From positions 21,472 through 85,471 of the forward strand of contig CAIVEI010000141.1 in assembly GCA_903904835.1 (NCBI GenBank): a stretch of 64,000 nucleotides of DNA, read 5' to 3'. Numbering within the stretch: position 1 is the first letter of the stretch; each line of letters starts with the position of its first letter. Shown here one piece after another: positions 12,417-21,425 of this stretch. The translations under genes and the position numbers were made by a program. The notes below the pieces were generated by a model. The model did no database searches, had not been told where the DNA came from, and saw nothing but the letters and a program-made list of their open reading frames with translations. This DNA comes from an uncultured Schlesneria sp. Its GTDB lineage: Bacteria > Planctomycetota > Planctomycetia > Planctomycetales > Planctomycetaceae.

Positions 12417-12444
12417 TTGCGAGTCGTTTTGAGATGAGACTGTG

Positions 12445-12496
12445 TTTCCGACGCTAGCAGCGTCGTCCACGTGGCCGACGCTGTTAGCGTCGGAAA
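12445..12496. repeat. 21-bp inverted repeat hairpin (one mismatch) downstream of the hybrid kinase
   Basis: TTTCCGACGCTAGCAGCGTCG / CGACGCTGTTAGCGTCGGAAA with 10-nt loop. Confidence 0.75.
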
Positions 12497-12668
12497 TATC
12501 GAGGTGGAATTTCAGTTACCGCGTTGTGCAGTACTCAATTCAAAGTGCATTGCAATTCTGCAGACGTCCTGTGTTCGAGGATGATTCAGTTTTGAAAACG
12601 CCGACTCGTAATCAATCTCTTTTTGGAAGAAACCAAAAAAATCAGCCGGGTCTCGTAAGAAAATTGCC

Positions 12669-13247
12669 GTGCCCAACGACAACATGGTGATGGAGACGCT
12701 GACTGTCGGTGGAGATGACATGACGGATTGGCCGCAAATTATTGCAACATATGGGGGAATCGCCTGGAAAACGGCTCGCCGTCTTTTGAACAACGATGCT
12801 GATGCCGCCGATTGTTTTCAGGAAACGTTCGTCGCGGCGTTCGAGTTATCTCGTACAAAGACCATTCAAAACTGGCCTGACCTGGTGACTCGACTGGCGA
12901 CTCGACGAGCACTCGACAGATTGAGAAAACGAAAGAGCGATGGTCTGGTCTCGATCGGTCTGGACGAGGCCTTGGAACCGGCTGGTCGGTCGATGCCTCC
13001 GCCAGCCGTCGCGGAAGAGAATGAGTTATTCCATCAATTGCGGGAAGGACTGGCGGAACTCCCCGCAGATCAGGCGGAGGCTTGCTGTCTGCGATTCCTG
13101 GAAAGTCTCAGTTACGAACAGATTGCTGATGAGCTTGATGTCACTGTCAATCATGTGGGGGTGCTTCTGCACCGAGCGAAACTGTCACTGAAAAATCGGT
13201 TGGCTGCGTTTGCTCCCGTCAGCGATGAAAGTGAGGTCAACAGGTGA
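12669..13247 (+). CDS. ECF-type RNA polymerase sigma factor
   Basis: Sigma-70 region 2 (DADAADCFQETFVAAFELSRT) and region 4 (RFLESLSYEQIADELDVTVNHVGVLLHRAKLSLKNRL). Confidence 0.85.
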   Translation: MPNDNMVMETLTVGGDDMTDWPQIIATYGGIAWKTARRLLNNDADAADCFQETFVAAFELSRTKTIQNWPDLVTRLATRRALDRLRKRKSDGLVSIGLDEALEPAGRSMPPPAVAEENELFHQLREGLAELPADQAEACCLRFLESLSYEQIADELDVTVNHVGVLLHRAKLSLKNRLAAFAPVSDESEVNR

Positions 13248-14299
13248 CAGATCCTGATAAATCCGATTTCGTCGAGGACGCCTTGATGGCGTTTCGTGAG
13301 AGTTCTGTGACCGAAGGTCCATCCGATCAATTGCGAAGTTTGGCGGCCGAGCAAATCCGGTCGTTCTCAACTCAAGAGTCCGAAAAGTCTGAAAGCGTTT
13401 TCAATTCAAGGAGGAATTTCATGTTTCGAGTAAAATGGTTTGGAGTTGTCACCGGCCTTTGTGCGTCAATCCTGATGGCAGCAGCCTGGATCGGGTGAAT
13501 CGATCCTTCGGTTTCGATTGCGTTTGCCGATGTGCAGGAGCAAGTGCAAAAGTTCCGGTCGATCCAATACAAGGAAGCGCGCGTTGCCATTGACGCCGAT
13601 GGAAATCCACAGAATCCACGCGCCATTAAGGACAAAGACTCTGGCAAGGGGGAAAAATTGAAGGTGATTCCGTTGGCGCGGCATCTGGTGATGGGCCGCG
13701 AACTGGAGCGGGTGGAATCGGTCGATTCTGATGGGCAGATTTCTCATATCCACATCAGTGACTTTAAGAACCACAAGCTCGCCTCGCTCGATGTCAAAGC
13801 AAAAAAAATCACCGTCACGGACGTCTCGAATAATAAGATCAGTTTTGGCGAAGGAACAGTTGTTTTCAGTAAGATCGAGCCTGCGTCTGCGGAGCTGTAT
13901 AAAGAGTTGAACGAGATTGCTTCGTCGACAACGATGACAAAGCTTCCCGCGAGAAAGATTGACGACAAGCAGGTCGTAGGGTTTGTCTTTGAAAAGAAGT
14001 TTGATCAGAAAGTTGACAAAGAGACGTTTACCGAGACTTTGAAGCGGATCTATTGGGTCGATACATCAACGAAACTTCCTGTTCGCATCGATTGTTCGGT
14101 GACGAATAATAATCCGGCAGCCGCAGCTCAGAAGCTTGTTCAATGGGTCAAGTACGACTTCGTCTTCGATGCTGAGCTTGATCCGAAACTCTTCAGCACC
14201 GAAACGCCCGAGGGGTTCACTGTCGAGAAGGGTGGTGGTTTCATTCTGGTACCGGCGGGAGGAGATCAGGGTACGGGGGTGTCGATTCAGATAAAGTGA
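13244..14299 (+). pseudogene. Sigma-factor-linked TM/secreted protein (putative anti-sigma partner) interrupted by an in-frame TGA
   Basis: ORFs 13244..13498 and 13532..14299 share one frame; TGA at 13496-13498 just after the TM segment; the frame continues IDPSVSIAFADVQEQVQKFRSIQYKEARV. Confidence 0.65.
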
Positions 14300-14925
14300 C
14301 CATTGAATCCGAGCTTCGACTCGTCGATGATTGGGTTTCCATGCATTTCATCGAAGGAAATCCAATGTCCGCAACTGGCCACACCAGCGTTCCGTCACAG
14401 TCGATCCCTGACAAGCAATCGAGGCGTGCGCTCGATCCGCCGGTCACCGCTGTGACGCTGTTAACACAAGAACTCGTCGCTTACGCACAGAACTACGCCA
14501 GATCCAGCAGCAGGTCTCGCGTGATTCTGCCGCTTCACAAGTCGGCAAGCGACCCGCTGCAACGGATGCTGAATGCCATGGAGCCGGGGACTTATGTGCA
14601 ACCACATCGACATTCTTCCCCACCGAAAGCGGAATCCATCGTCGTACTCACTGGTGCGATCTGTTTTGTCATGTTTGATGAAGATGGCAATGTCAAACAG
14701 ATGTTTGATATTATTGCCGGTTCACCGACGTTCGGGATCGATGTCGAAGCTGGGATCTACCACACATTTTTCCCATTGGTATCCGGCACGGTCGTTTTTG
14801 AAGCCAAGCCTGGTCCTTATTTCGCTGCCGATGACAAGGATTTTGCTGTCTGGGCGCCAAAGGAAGGAAGTCCGGGTGTAACAAGCTATCTGGAAATGCT
14901 AAGCAACCTGAGGGAGAAACTATGA
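14296..14925 (+). CDS. WbuC-family cupin fold metalloprotein
   Basis: MLNAMEPGTYVQPHRHSSPPKAESIVVLTGAICFVMFDEDG...GIYHTFFPLVSGTVVFEAKPGPY. Confidence 0.8.
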   Translation: MTIESELRLVDDWVSMHFIEGNPMSATGHTSVPSQSIPDKQSRRALDPPVTAVTLLTQELVAYAQNYARSSSRSRVILPLHKSASDPLQRMLNAMEPGTYVQPHRHSSPPKAESIVVLTGAICFVMFDEDGNVKQMFDIIAGSPTFGIDVEAGIYHTFFPLVSGTVVFEAKPGPYFAADDKDFAVWAPKEGSPGVTSYLEMLSNLREKL

Positions 14926-15635
14926 AAAGCAGTCTGATGCGCACACTGGCCTTGATGTTCTGTACGGCGACTCCGGTTTTTTGCGAGGACTCATCTCAGA
15001 AAGCGGCAAAGCTTAATATCGAGATCAAGGCTCACGTGGACTACTGGATTTACCTGCCGCAGGATTACGACAAGCAAGAGAAAGTACCGTTATTGCTGTT
15101 TCTGCACGGAGCGGGTGAACGCGGGAACGACTTGAACAAGGTAAAGGTCCACGGCCCAACAAAGTTGATTGCTGCCGGGAAGAATTTTCCGTTCATAGTA
15201 GTCTCGCCGCAATGTCCAGAGGGGCGGTGGTGGGCGACTCACGAACTCGTGGCGCTCATCGATAATCTTGAAAGCCAATACAAAATTGATCCTGATCGTA
15301 TTTATGTGACGGGACTCAGTATGGGTGGATTCGGCACCTGGGCACTTGCGGACAGAATTCCGAATCGGCTGGCCGCGATCGCTCCGATTTGCGGGGGTGG
15401 CAATACTGTGACAGCCAGAAGCTTTGCCAAGTTGCCGACCTGGGTGTTTCACGGAGCGAAAGACACCGTTGTTCCGCTGTCGCTGTCTCAAGACATGGTC
15501 GATGCGATGAAGAAGCATGGTGGCGAACCGAAATTGACGATCTATCCCGAAGCAGGACACGACTCATGGACCGAGACCTATAACAACCCTGAATTTTACG
15601 AATGGCTGTTGGCTCAAAAACGGTCGAGTAAGTAG
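14922..15635 (+). CDS. Alpha/beta hydrolase (esterase/phospholipase-like)
   Basis: LLFLHGAGERGND; nucleophile elbow GLSMGGFGTW; AGHDSW His. Confidence 0.8.
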   Translation: MKSSLMRTLALMFCTATPVFCEDSSQKAAKLNIEIKAHVDYWIYLPQDYDKQEKVPLLLFLHGAGERGNDLNKVKVHGPTKLIAAGKNFPFIVVSPQCPEGRWWATHELVALIDNLESQYKIDPDRIYVTGLSMGGFGTWALADRIPNRLAAIAPICGGGNTVTARSFAKLPTWVFHGAKDTVVPLSLSQDMVDAMKKHGGEPKLTIYPEAGHDSWTETYNNPEFYEWLLAQKRSSK

Positions 15636-15668
15636 TGTTGGCGTACCGTTCGACCCGGGAAGAGAAAA

Positions 15669-16364
15669 ATGCTCATCAAGCTCGAATTCCTGGGTCATTC
15701 GGGCTTCTTGATCTCGGATGGCAAGTACCGAGTCGCGATCGATCCGTTTCTTTCCCACAATCCACTGGCAAAAAAGAAGCCGGAAGAGATCAAGTGCGAT
15801 TGGATCGTACTGACACATGGTCACTCAGATCATTCTGGCGATGCCGAAGTGATCGCCAAACAGAACGGTGCGACGATTCATGCCATCTATGAACTGGCTG
15901 ATTTCTTTAACGAGAAAGGTTGCCAAGTCAGCCACGCGAATCAGGGGGGGCGAGTGAAGACCGAATTCGGTTCGGTGACTTTGGTGCAAGCATTTCATTC
16001 GTCGAGCATCGAAGGACGGTACGCGGGGATGCCTTGTGGAGTGATTCTCAAAATCGGCGGCGTCACGCTCTATCACTGTGGAGACACCAGCCTGTTTGGA
16101 GACATGGCCCTGATCGGTGAGATGTACCGGCCTCATATTGCCATGATTCCGATTGGAGATCGATACACGATGGGACCGCGACTGGCCTCAAAGGCGGCGG
16201 AATTAATTCGACCAAAAATCGCCATCCCGATTCACTACAAGACGTTCCCAGACGAACTCGTCAATGACGCTGGAGAGTTTCAGCCGAAAGGAATTCAGGT
16301 CCGCGTGATGGAACCAGGTGATACGTTTGTTTATCCGGATTTGCAGTTGATCTGCACGGGCTAA
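15669..16364 (+). CDS. UPF0173-type metal-dependent hydrolase (metallo-beta-lactamase fold)
   Basis: LTHGHSDHSGDAE motif; YHCGDTSLFGDM; PIHYKTFP. Confidence 0.85.
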   Translation: MLIKLEFLGHSGFLISDGKYRVAIDPFLSHNPLAKKKPEEIKCDWIVLTHGHSDHSGDAEVIAKQNGATIHAIYELADFFNEKGCQVSHANQGGRVKTEFGSVTLVQAFHSSSIEGRYAGMPCGVILKIGGVTLYHCGDTSLFGDMALIGEMYRPHIAMIPIGDRYTMGPRLASKAAELIRPKIAIPIHYKTFPDELVNDAGEFQPKGIQVRVMEPGDTFVYPDLQLICTG

Positions 16365-16418
16365 CCGAAAATGATTTTGTCTGGAATAAAACCGAAACCC
16401 CACCTCCCCTGCGGGGGT

Positions 16419-16501
16419 GGTTAACGGGCCTTTGCCCTAGGATTTGGAATCGCGTTGAATCAGTGAATGGTAGTGAGTGCTGGTGCAAAGGCCCGTTAAC
16501 C
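16419..16501. repeat. Perfect 17-bp inverted repeat (REP/BIME-like)
   Basis: GGTTAACGGGCCTTTGC (16419-16435) versus GCAAAGGCCCGTTAACC (16485-16501); related sequence at 21360-21398. Confidence 0.8.
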
Positions 16502-16828
16502 ATCGCCACGGGGGCGATGGGGTATCGTCGGATCGTTAACAGGATCACAATCCAGGGACATATAGGTTGCGCCAAGGAGTTCAAACTGGGGCATATCACC
16601 GCCGAACAACAGGTGCCAGCCGTAGGCCGTTTCAGGGTCCGCCTGCCGAGCATCAACTTTGTCTGCCATCTCGGTCAGGATCGCAGCCAGATTGCGAAAG
16701 GCATTCGTGTCACCACCAATACGAACGCGCGGGCCGTCGCCGCCGACATTGGGATCAAACTCAATCCTTAATAGCCAGTCTTCGTTTTCAATGAGTTCTT
16801 GAATACTCGTCATCTTGAATAGTCCCAA
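16496..16828 (-). CDS. Hypothetical protein
   Basis: 110-aa ORF with plausible composition; 3' end overlaps the inverted repeat at 16419-16501. Confidence 0.4.
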   Translation of the reverse strand: MGLFKMTSIQELIENEDWLLRIEFDPNVGGDGPRVRIGGDTNAFRNLAAILTEMADKVDARQADPETAYGWHLLFGGDMPQFELLGATYMSLDCDPVNDPTIPHRPRGDG

Positions 16829-16918
16829 TTCGTGGAGTCAGAAATTGTTCGGTAGAAAATGACCTGGTTCCGAGCCCTCGTTCGTTCGCTGAAGCTTCCA
16901 AAGTAGGGTCACCTCTGA

Positions 16919-17091
16919 CCAAAGTAGCCATCATCGCTCCGCGTGATGAGCATCGTTCGAGAACATGTCATATTTCAATCCGTATGATTTCAAAAACAGC
17001 ATTCAAACAAAAATATTGTTCCGATGCGTCGGCAACGGTTGAATCGTATCCGACGCATGCTCATCACGCAGAGCGATGATGGCTACTTTGG
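16919..17091. repeat. Miniature element-like unit with 34-bp terminal inverted repeats (one mismatch)
   Basis: CCAAAGTAGCCATCATCGCTCCGCGTGATGAGCA (16919-16952) versus reverse complement of 17058-17091. Confidence 0.7.
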
Positions 17092-17484
17092 ACCGACCCT
17101 TGGAGGTTAATTCATCGAGTTGCGCCGTTGAGTCGAAATGTCCGTCGCGTGTTGTGACGATCAAAATCCAAGGAAAACCGCGTCTGGAATCTGATGCGTC
17201 CTTTGGTTAGGCCCACGCTGATACTCTCCGTATAAGGTCGATCCATTTGCTGCCGCAGGTCAATGAAGCCATTATGGAATCAACCGTGAAATAGGGACGA
17301 GACGATTTCTATTAAAAAGCCGCGTCCCAATCATCAGCGTCGACTGCGGATCCTGCGAGCGATGAGTGCTCGAGAGCGACTTGAGCAGGTGTTCCGACTG
17401 AATGAACGAGCGTTGAAATTGTTTCGGATTGGATTACGTCGTCGGTTTCCTGATCTTGATGACGTTGATTTCCACAAAGTCTAT

Positions 17485-19341
17485 TTACAAATGCGGGCGC
17501 GTTGTCACAACAGGAATTACTGAACGATGTGATACCACGACGGTATCTGCCAATCGGTCGCCAAGTCGTTGTTGTGACGGCGATAATATGATGCTGATCG
17601 CGGCAGGGATCGGAGTGATCATGCACATCAGATCGATCCAATACAGGATTGTTCTCAGTAGAGATCTGGCGATTCCACAGGGACGCCCCGTTGAACTGAC
17701 AGTACGGATTCCCAGCAGCCATTTTCCTGGTGTCAGTCCATACCGACCTTCCAGGATGATCCGCGTAAATAACAGCAGGGTCGTCGAAATGAGCACGAAA
17801 AGGAACAATGTCCATTCGTCGGTGACGACGGGGAAAAACGTTTTTGCCGATTGTTCCCACGCCTCTTTCAGCGATGACCGAAGCATTGGAACATTCACAC
17901 CAGAGAGATGTTGTTCGTAATCAAGGAGTCGATTACAAACTTCCTCCGTGGTTGGATGAGGCCAGCTCACTCCTGTGAATCGGGTCAACGAAAGCACGAG
18001 GATCACAGGCAAAAGATCGATAGACAATGCGAGCGATCTTTCCCAGATGGATGCAAAACGTATTACGTCAGTGGATGTTACTTGAACCAGGTTGTGACTA
18101 AACCAGGCCGTTCCACCGACAATGATCGCCAGATGTACGAGCCACGCGAGAATGAATCCCCGCAGCAAACGTTTCCAGCGTGACAGATACTCGTTTGCAA
18201 ATCCGGGCGAGATCAAATGGGCTGGCTGAATCACGTTTCCCTGAATCCGGCGAATTGCGATGCGTCCCCATTTGTAAGGATGATAATCGATGACATAGGC
18301 ATCCGATTTCGAAGGATCGGCACAAAGCAGGTCGACTCCGATCCGATCGTAATGACCGATCGCTGTGATTGGTTTCAGATCTCCTTCTGCGGTCCGCCGC
18401 GTGTAGGTTCCGTTTTCATCGCTCGGTCCCCACATGTTGAATATCGGCCCCGATTGATCGCAGGCCATTTGGTCGGAATTGTAACGATCACGGCTCTCAG
18501 CCGATTGAATTGGTTCCCAGCCAGAGACCTCGGCGACTGAGTTTGCTGGGGCCATCGCCGAGGCTTCTTTCGCTTCTTCGTCGGCAAATTCGAAGCCGTT
18601 GCGGTATGCAGAGAAGGTGGGGTATTCGGCAACAAAAATGTGAGTTTGCTGGCCTTGCTGGACGACTGACAGTTGAAGTTGACCCGGGGCCGATGTGCTA
18701 GGGGGTTGTTTCGATGTCAGAGGTAACAAAACCAGCCGGTCACGTTCATCATCGCGATACCAGAAACGCCCGGCGGTCGGAAACAGGACCTTACGGCCGT
18801 CGATCCAGTGACCGTCGATCAGGTGTATCAAACGATATCCACCGTCATCAGTGAAACGGACCATGGTCAATTGGTCGTCATACGCGAACGGAAGCTGGCT
18901 CAAGACTGCTGACATTGCCGGTGAAACGGCAACTCGTTTAACGGCTTTATCGACGACTTCGTAGATACCGTTGCCGGTATTCAAAAAGAGAACGTCTTTG
19001 ACAAAGGTCCTTGCGCAGAAGGGGCCGCGTACAACAATTCCCGTGTCGTGGTCAATTCCCGTCGTCAGATCGAGTCGACGAAGCCGAAATTCTTCGGTGG
19101 TCGCAAATTGCATGTTGGCAAACTGCGGGGCGGATACGTGCCAAAGTTCGCCGTCCTTCGTGGGGCCGCCATACTCGACATATTCGCTGGCAGAAAAACC
19201 GAATGGTTTGCCTGATAACGCCGAGGCAATAGCGCCAGCAACGATGACAAACGGCAAAACAAGACTCAGGCAAACAACGACAAAAATACCCACGACTGCG
19301 GCGATCGGGCGGACGTCAGTCGTGGGCATTGTCGATGACAC
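17485..19341 (-). CDS. RDD-family membrane protein
   Basis: C-terminal WTLFLFVLISTTLLLFTRIILEGRYGLTPGKWLLGIRTV...QQRLGDRLADTVVV. Confidence 0.8.
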   Translation of the reverse strand: MSSTMPTTDVRPIAAVVGIFVVVCLSLVLPFVIVAGAIASALSGKPFGFSASEYVEYGGPTKDGELWHVSAPQFANMQFATTEEFRLRRLDLTTGIDHDTGIVVRGPFCARTFVKDVLFLNTGNGIYEVVDKAVKRVAVSPAMSAVLSQLPFAYDDQLTMVRFTDDGGYRLIHLIDGHWIDGRKVLFPTAGRFWYRDDERDRLVLLPLTSKQPPSTSAPGQLQLSVVQQGQQTHIFVAEYPTFSAYRNGFEFADEEAKEASAMAPANSVAEVSGWEPIQSAESRDRYNSDQMACDQSGPIFNMWGPSDENGTYTRRTAEGDLKPITAIGHYDRIGVDLLCADPSKSDAYVIDYHPYKWGRIAIRRIQGNVIQPAHLISPGFANEYLSRWKRLLRGFILAWLVHLAIIVGGTAWFSHNLVQVTSTDVIRFASIWERSLALSIDLLPVILVLSLTRFTGVSWPHPTTEEVCNRLLDYEQHLSGVNVPMLRSSLKEAWEQSAKTFFPVVTDEWTLFLFVLISTTLLLFTRIILEGRYGLTPGKWLLGIRTVSSTGRPCGIARSLLRTILYWIDLMCMITPIPAAISIILSPSQQRLGDRLADTVVVSHRSVIPVVTTRPHL

Positions 19342-19362
19342 GAGTATGCCTTCACGTTTTGA

Positions 19363-19935
19363 TCATGAGAGGCGTTTGCGGAATTCACCGGTTTCGGTAT
19401 CGATTTCGATTTTGTCACCGATTTCGACGAAGGCTGAAACCTGAAGTTCGTGTTTTGTTTCCTTCAGAACAGCCGTTTTGGTGATCTTGCCTGAAGTGTC
19501 GCCGCGGACGACCGGTTCGGTGTATTCCACTTCACGAACAATGATCTTCGGCAGGACGACAGAAATCGGTCGGTCTTCGTAAAACGTCACTTCGCAGACT
19601 TCTTCCATGCCGTCAACGATATATTTTTCGAGATCGGAAATGGTTTCTGCATCGATTTCGTACTCGTTGAATTCGTCGTCGACGAAGACGTGGTTGGGGG
19701 CTGAGAAATAGGAATATTTACAATCCTTTTTCTCCATCATGACCCCTTCAAGTTTGTCGTCCGACTTGAAAATCACTTCGGAAACCCGGTTGGTCAAAAG
19801 ATTTTTGGCTTTCACTTTGACCACGGCCTGGTTACGACCGGATTTGTTGATGACCGCCTTGATAACGACGACGGGCTCACCTTCAAGAATGACCACGTTG
19901 CCTGACTGCAGATTGTTGGCGATCTTAACGCTCAT
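19363..19935 (-). CDS. efp: Translation elongation factor P
   Basis: MSVKIANNLQSGNVVILEGEPVVVIKAVINKSGRNQAVVKVKAKNLLTN...EPVVRGDTSGK...VSAFVEIGDKIEIDTETGEFRKR. Confidence 0.95.
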   Translation of the reverse strand: MSVKIANNLQSGNVVILEGEPVVVIKAVINKSGRNQAVVKVKAKNLLTNRVSEVIFKSDDKLEGVMMEKKDCKYSYFSAPNHVFVDDEFNEYEIDAETISDLEKYIVDGMEEVCEVTFYEDRPISVVLPKIIVREVEYTEPVVRGDTSGKITKTAVLKETKHELQVSAFVEIGDKIEIDTETGEFRKRLS

Positions 19936-20025
19936 AAAACACTTCCCGTATTGCCTGTCGATAATGTGATTTCGCATCCGCCAACCTTGGTCAGAACGCG
20001 CCCGCAACGCCGCCTGGAGTGAGAC

Positions 20026-21156
20026 TCACTTTCCAAAAACGAAGCGAACCAGATTGTCGGCCAGATTCCTCGTTCGGTCAAGTTGCCCGACCCAGACTTT
20101 TGTGTGTAACTCAAGCGAAGGCCAAACTGCGACGAAATCCCGCCAACTCGCCCCGATTTCGCCAGGCCCGTTCCACCGCTGCCAAAACCGCTTAACGGTC
20201 TCGGATTCGGGGAAATTTTGCAGGTATCTCGTCAAAAACGCTTCCAGCTTAATGAGATGCGTGTTTTCGGTCTGAGGGTAAATCTGCCATACGAAGGGAC
20301 GTTGCGCCCATTGAGCCCGAACGAACGAGTCTTCGCCTCGTACAAAATTCATGTCACAGGCCCAAAGCAGCCGGTCGTAGCCCGTATGCGAAAGAAACGG
20401 AAGTGCATGCAGGGTCAGTTGGTTCTTGGAAAACGCAGCTCCCGGTAATAGTTGTTCCCCCAGCCAATCAGCCACCTGACGTGCGGGAGCTCCGGGCGTG
20501 ACGAGGACCCGGATGCGGTCGGGGCCATCAGCCCATTCTTGAAGTAATTCCGGCAGCATCGGGTTGTCGTAGCAAAAGAGGGAAACACGAGTTTCGGTAC
20601 CCTCACGAGGCGGAACGCCGAGTCCGGCCAAGAATTTGTCGGCATCGCTCTCGTCGAAGTTTGAGCGAACGGAAAGGAGGTCTCGTTCACGAATCAGGCC
20701 ACCGGTTGTCGGGGTAAATCCAGGAAAGAAGAAATGCTTTCTCAGCGGATGATGCTTGTGAGGCGATGCCAGCAGGTGAGTACCGACTACCCAGTCTTCG
20801 GCGCTCAGGTATTCCAGGTTGATCCAGATCGGAGCCGTTTTTCGTGCCGCCATGGTTTCGATGTAACTTTCCGGAAGTTCGCACGCGAATGCCTCAATCA
20901 CGACATCGGCGACCTCTACTGAAGGAAAATCGGGTCGCCAGCGATGGATTTCCATCCCTTCCAGATGCTGGACTTCGGCATCGGTATTTATGGAGGGGCA
21001 CAGATGCGAGAAGCTGTCGAGATTGTCGACCCACAACCGAATGTCTGCGTCATGTTCGTCAGCTAACTGTCTTGCCAGTCGCCAGCAGACACCGATGTCG
21101 CCGTAGTTATCAACGACGGTGCAGAAGATGTCCCAGCGTAAAATGTTGTTTTGCAT
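20026..21156 (-). CDS. earP: EF-P arginine rhamnosyltransferase EarP (DUF2331)
   Basis: WDIFCTVVDNYGDIGVCWRLARQLADEH...LWVDNL...INLEYLSAEDWV...HHPLRKHFFFPGFTPTTGGLIRE; directly upstream of efp. Confidence 0.9.
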   Translation of the reverse strand: MQNNILRWDIFCTVVDNYGDIGVCWRLARQLADEHDADIRLWVDNLDSFSHLCPSINTDAEVQHLEGMEIHRWRPDFPSVEVADVVIEAFACELPESYIETMAARKTAPIWINLEYLSAEDWVVGTHLLASPHKHHPLRKHFFFPGFTPTTGGLIRERDLLSVRSNFDESDADKFLAGLGVPPREGTETRVSLFCYDNPMLPELLQEWADGPDRIRVLVTPGAPARQVADWLGEQLLPGAAFSKNQLTLHALPFLSHTGYDRLLWACDMNFVRGEDSFVRAQWAQRPFVWQIYPQTENTHLIKLEAFLTRYLQNFPESETVKRFWQRWNGPGEIGASWRDFVAVWPSLELHTKVWVGQLDRTRNLADNLVRFVFGK

Positions 21157-21217
21157 GATCTGCTAGCGAGAAAACGAGGGCTTGCTGGATTAGTCGGAGC
21201 GGCCGTTAACCCGGATG

Positions 21218-21303
21218 AAACGTTAGCCCGACGCGCAAGCGAGGGATCTTCTCTTGGTTTTAACGGGAATAAGATCCCTCGCTTGCGGTTCGGGCCAACG
21301 TTT
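21218..21303. repeat. Imperfect 33/34-bp inverted repeat hairpin (REP-like)
   Basis: AAACGTTAGCCCGACGCGCAAGCGAGGGATCTT versus AAGATCCCTCGCTTGCGGTTCGGGCCAACGTTT. Confidence 0.8.
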
Positions 21304-21425
21304 CGCGGCGTTTTTTGATTTGATGTCCTTTCTTTGGCCATTCGTTCGGCTGGTCCAATGGCCCGTTAACCACTCACACAGGGGGAGGTGGGTTTTCGTT
21401 TCAATCGTTAGTTTTGGGTGGTGGA

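Noticed and set aside
13496-13498. Selenocysteine UGA
   Set aside because: No SECIS-like hairpin evident and the position is a TM/secreted-domain junction rather than a catalytic site; nonsense mutation or error is more likely.
17100-17280. Possible transposase remnant (minus-strand stretch reading ILIVTTRDGHFDSTAQLDELTSKGRSKVAIIALRDEHA)
   Set aside because: Short, crosses the inverted repeat arm, and no transposase catalytic motif is recognisable.
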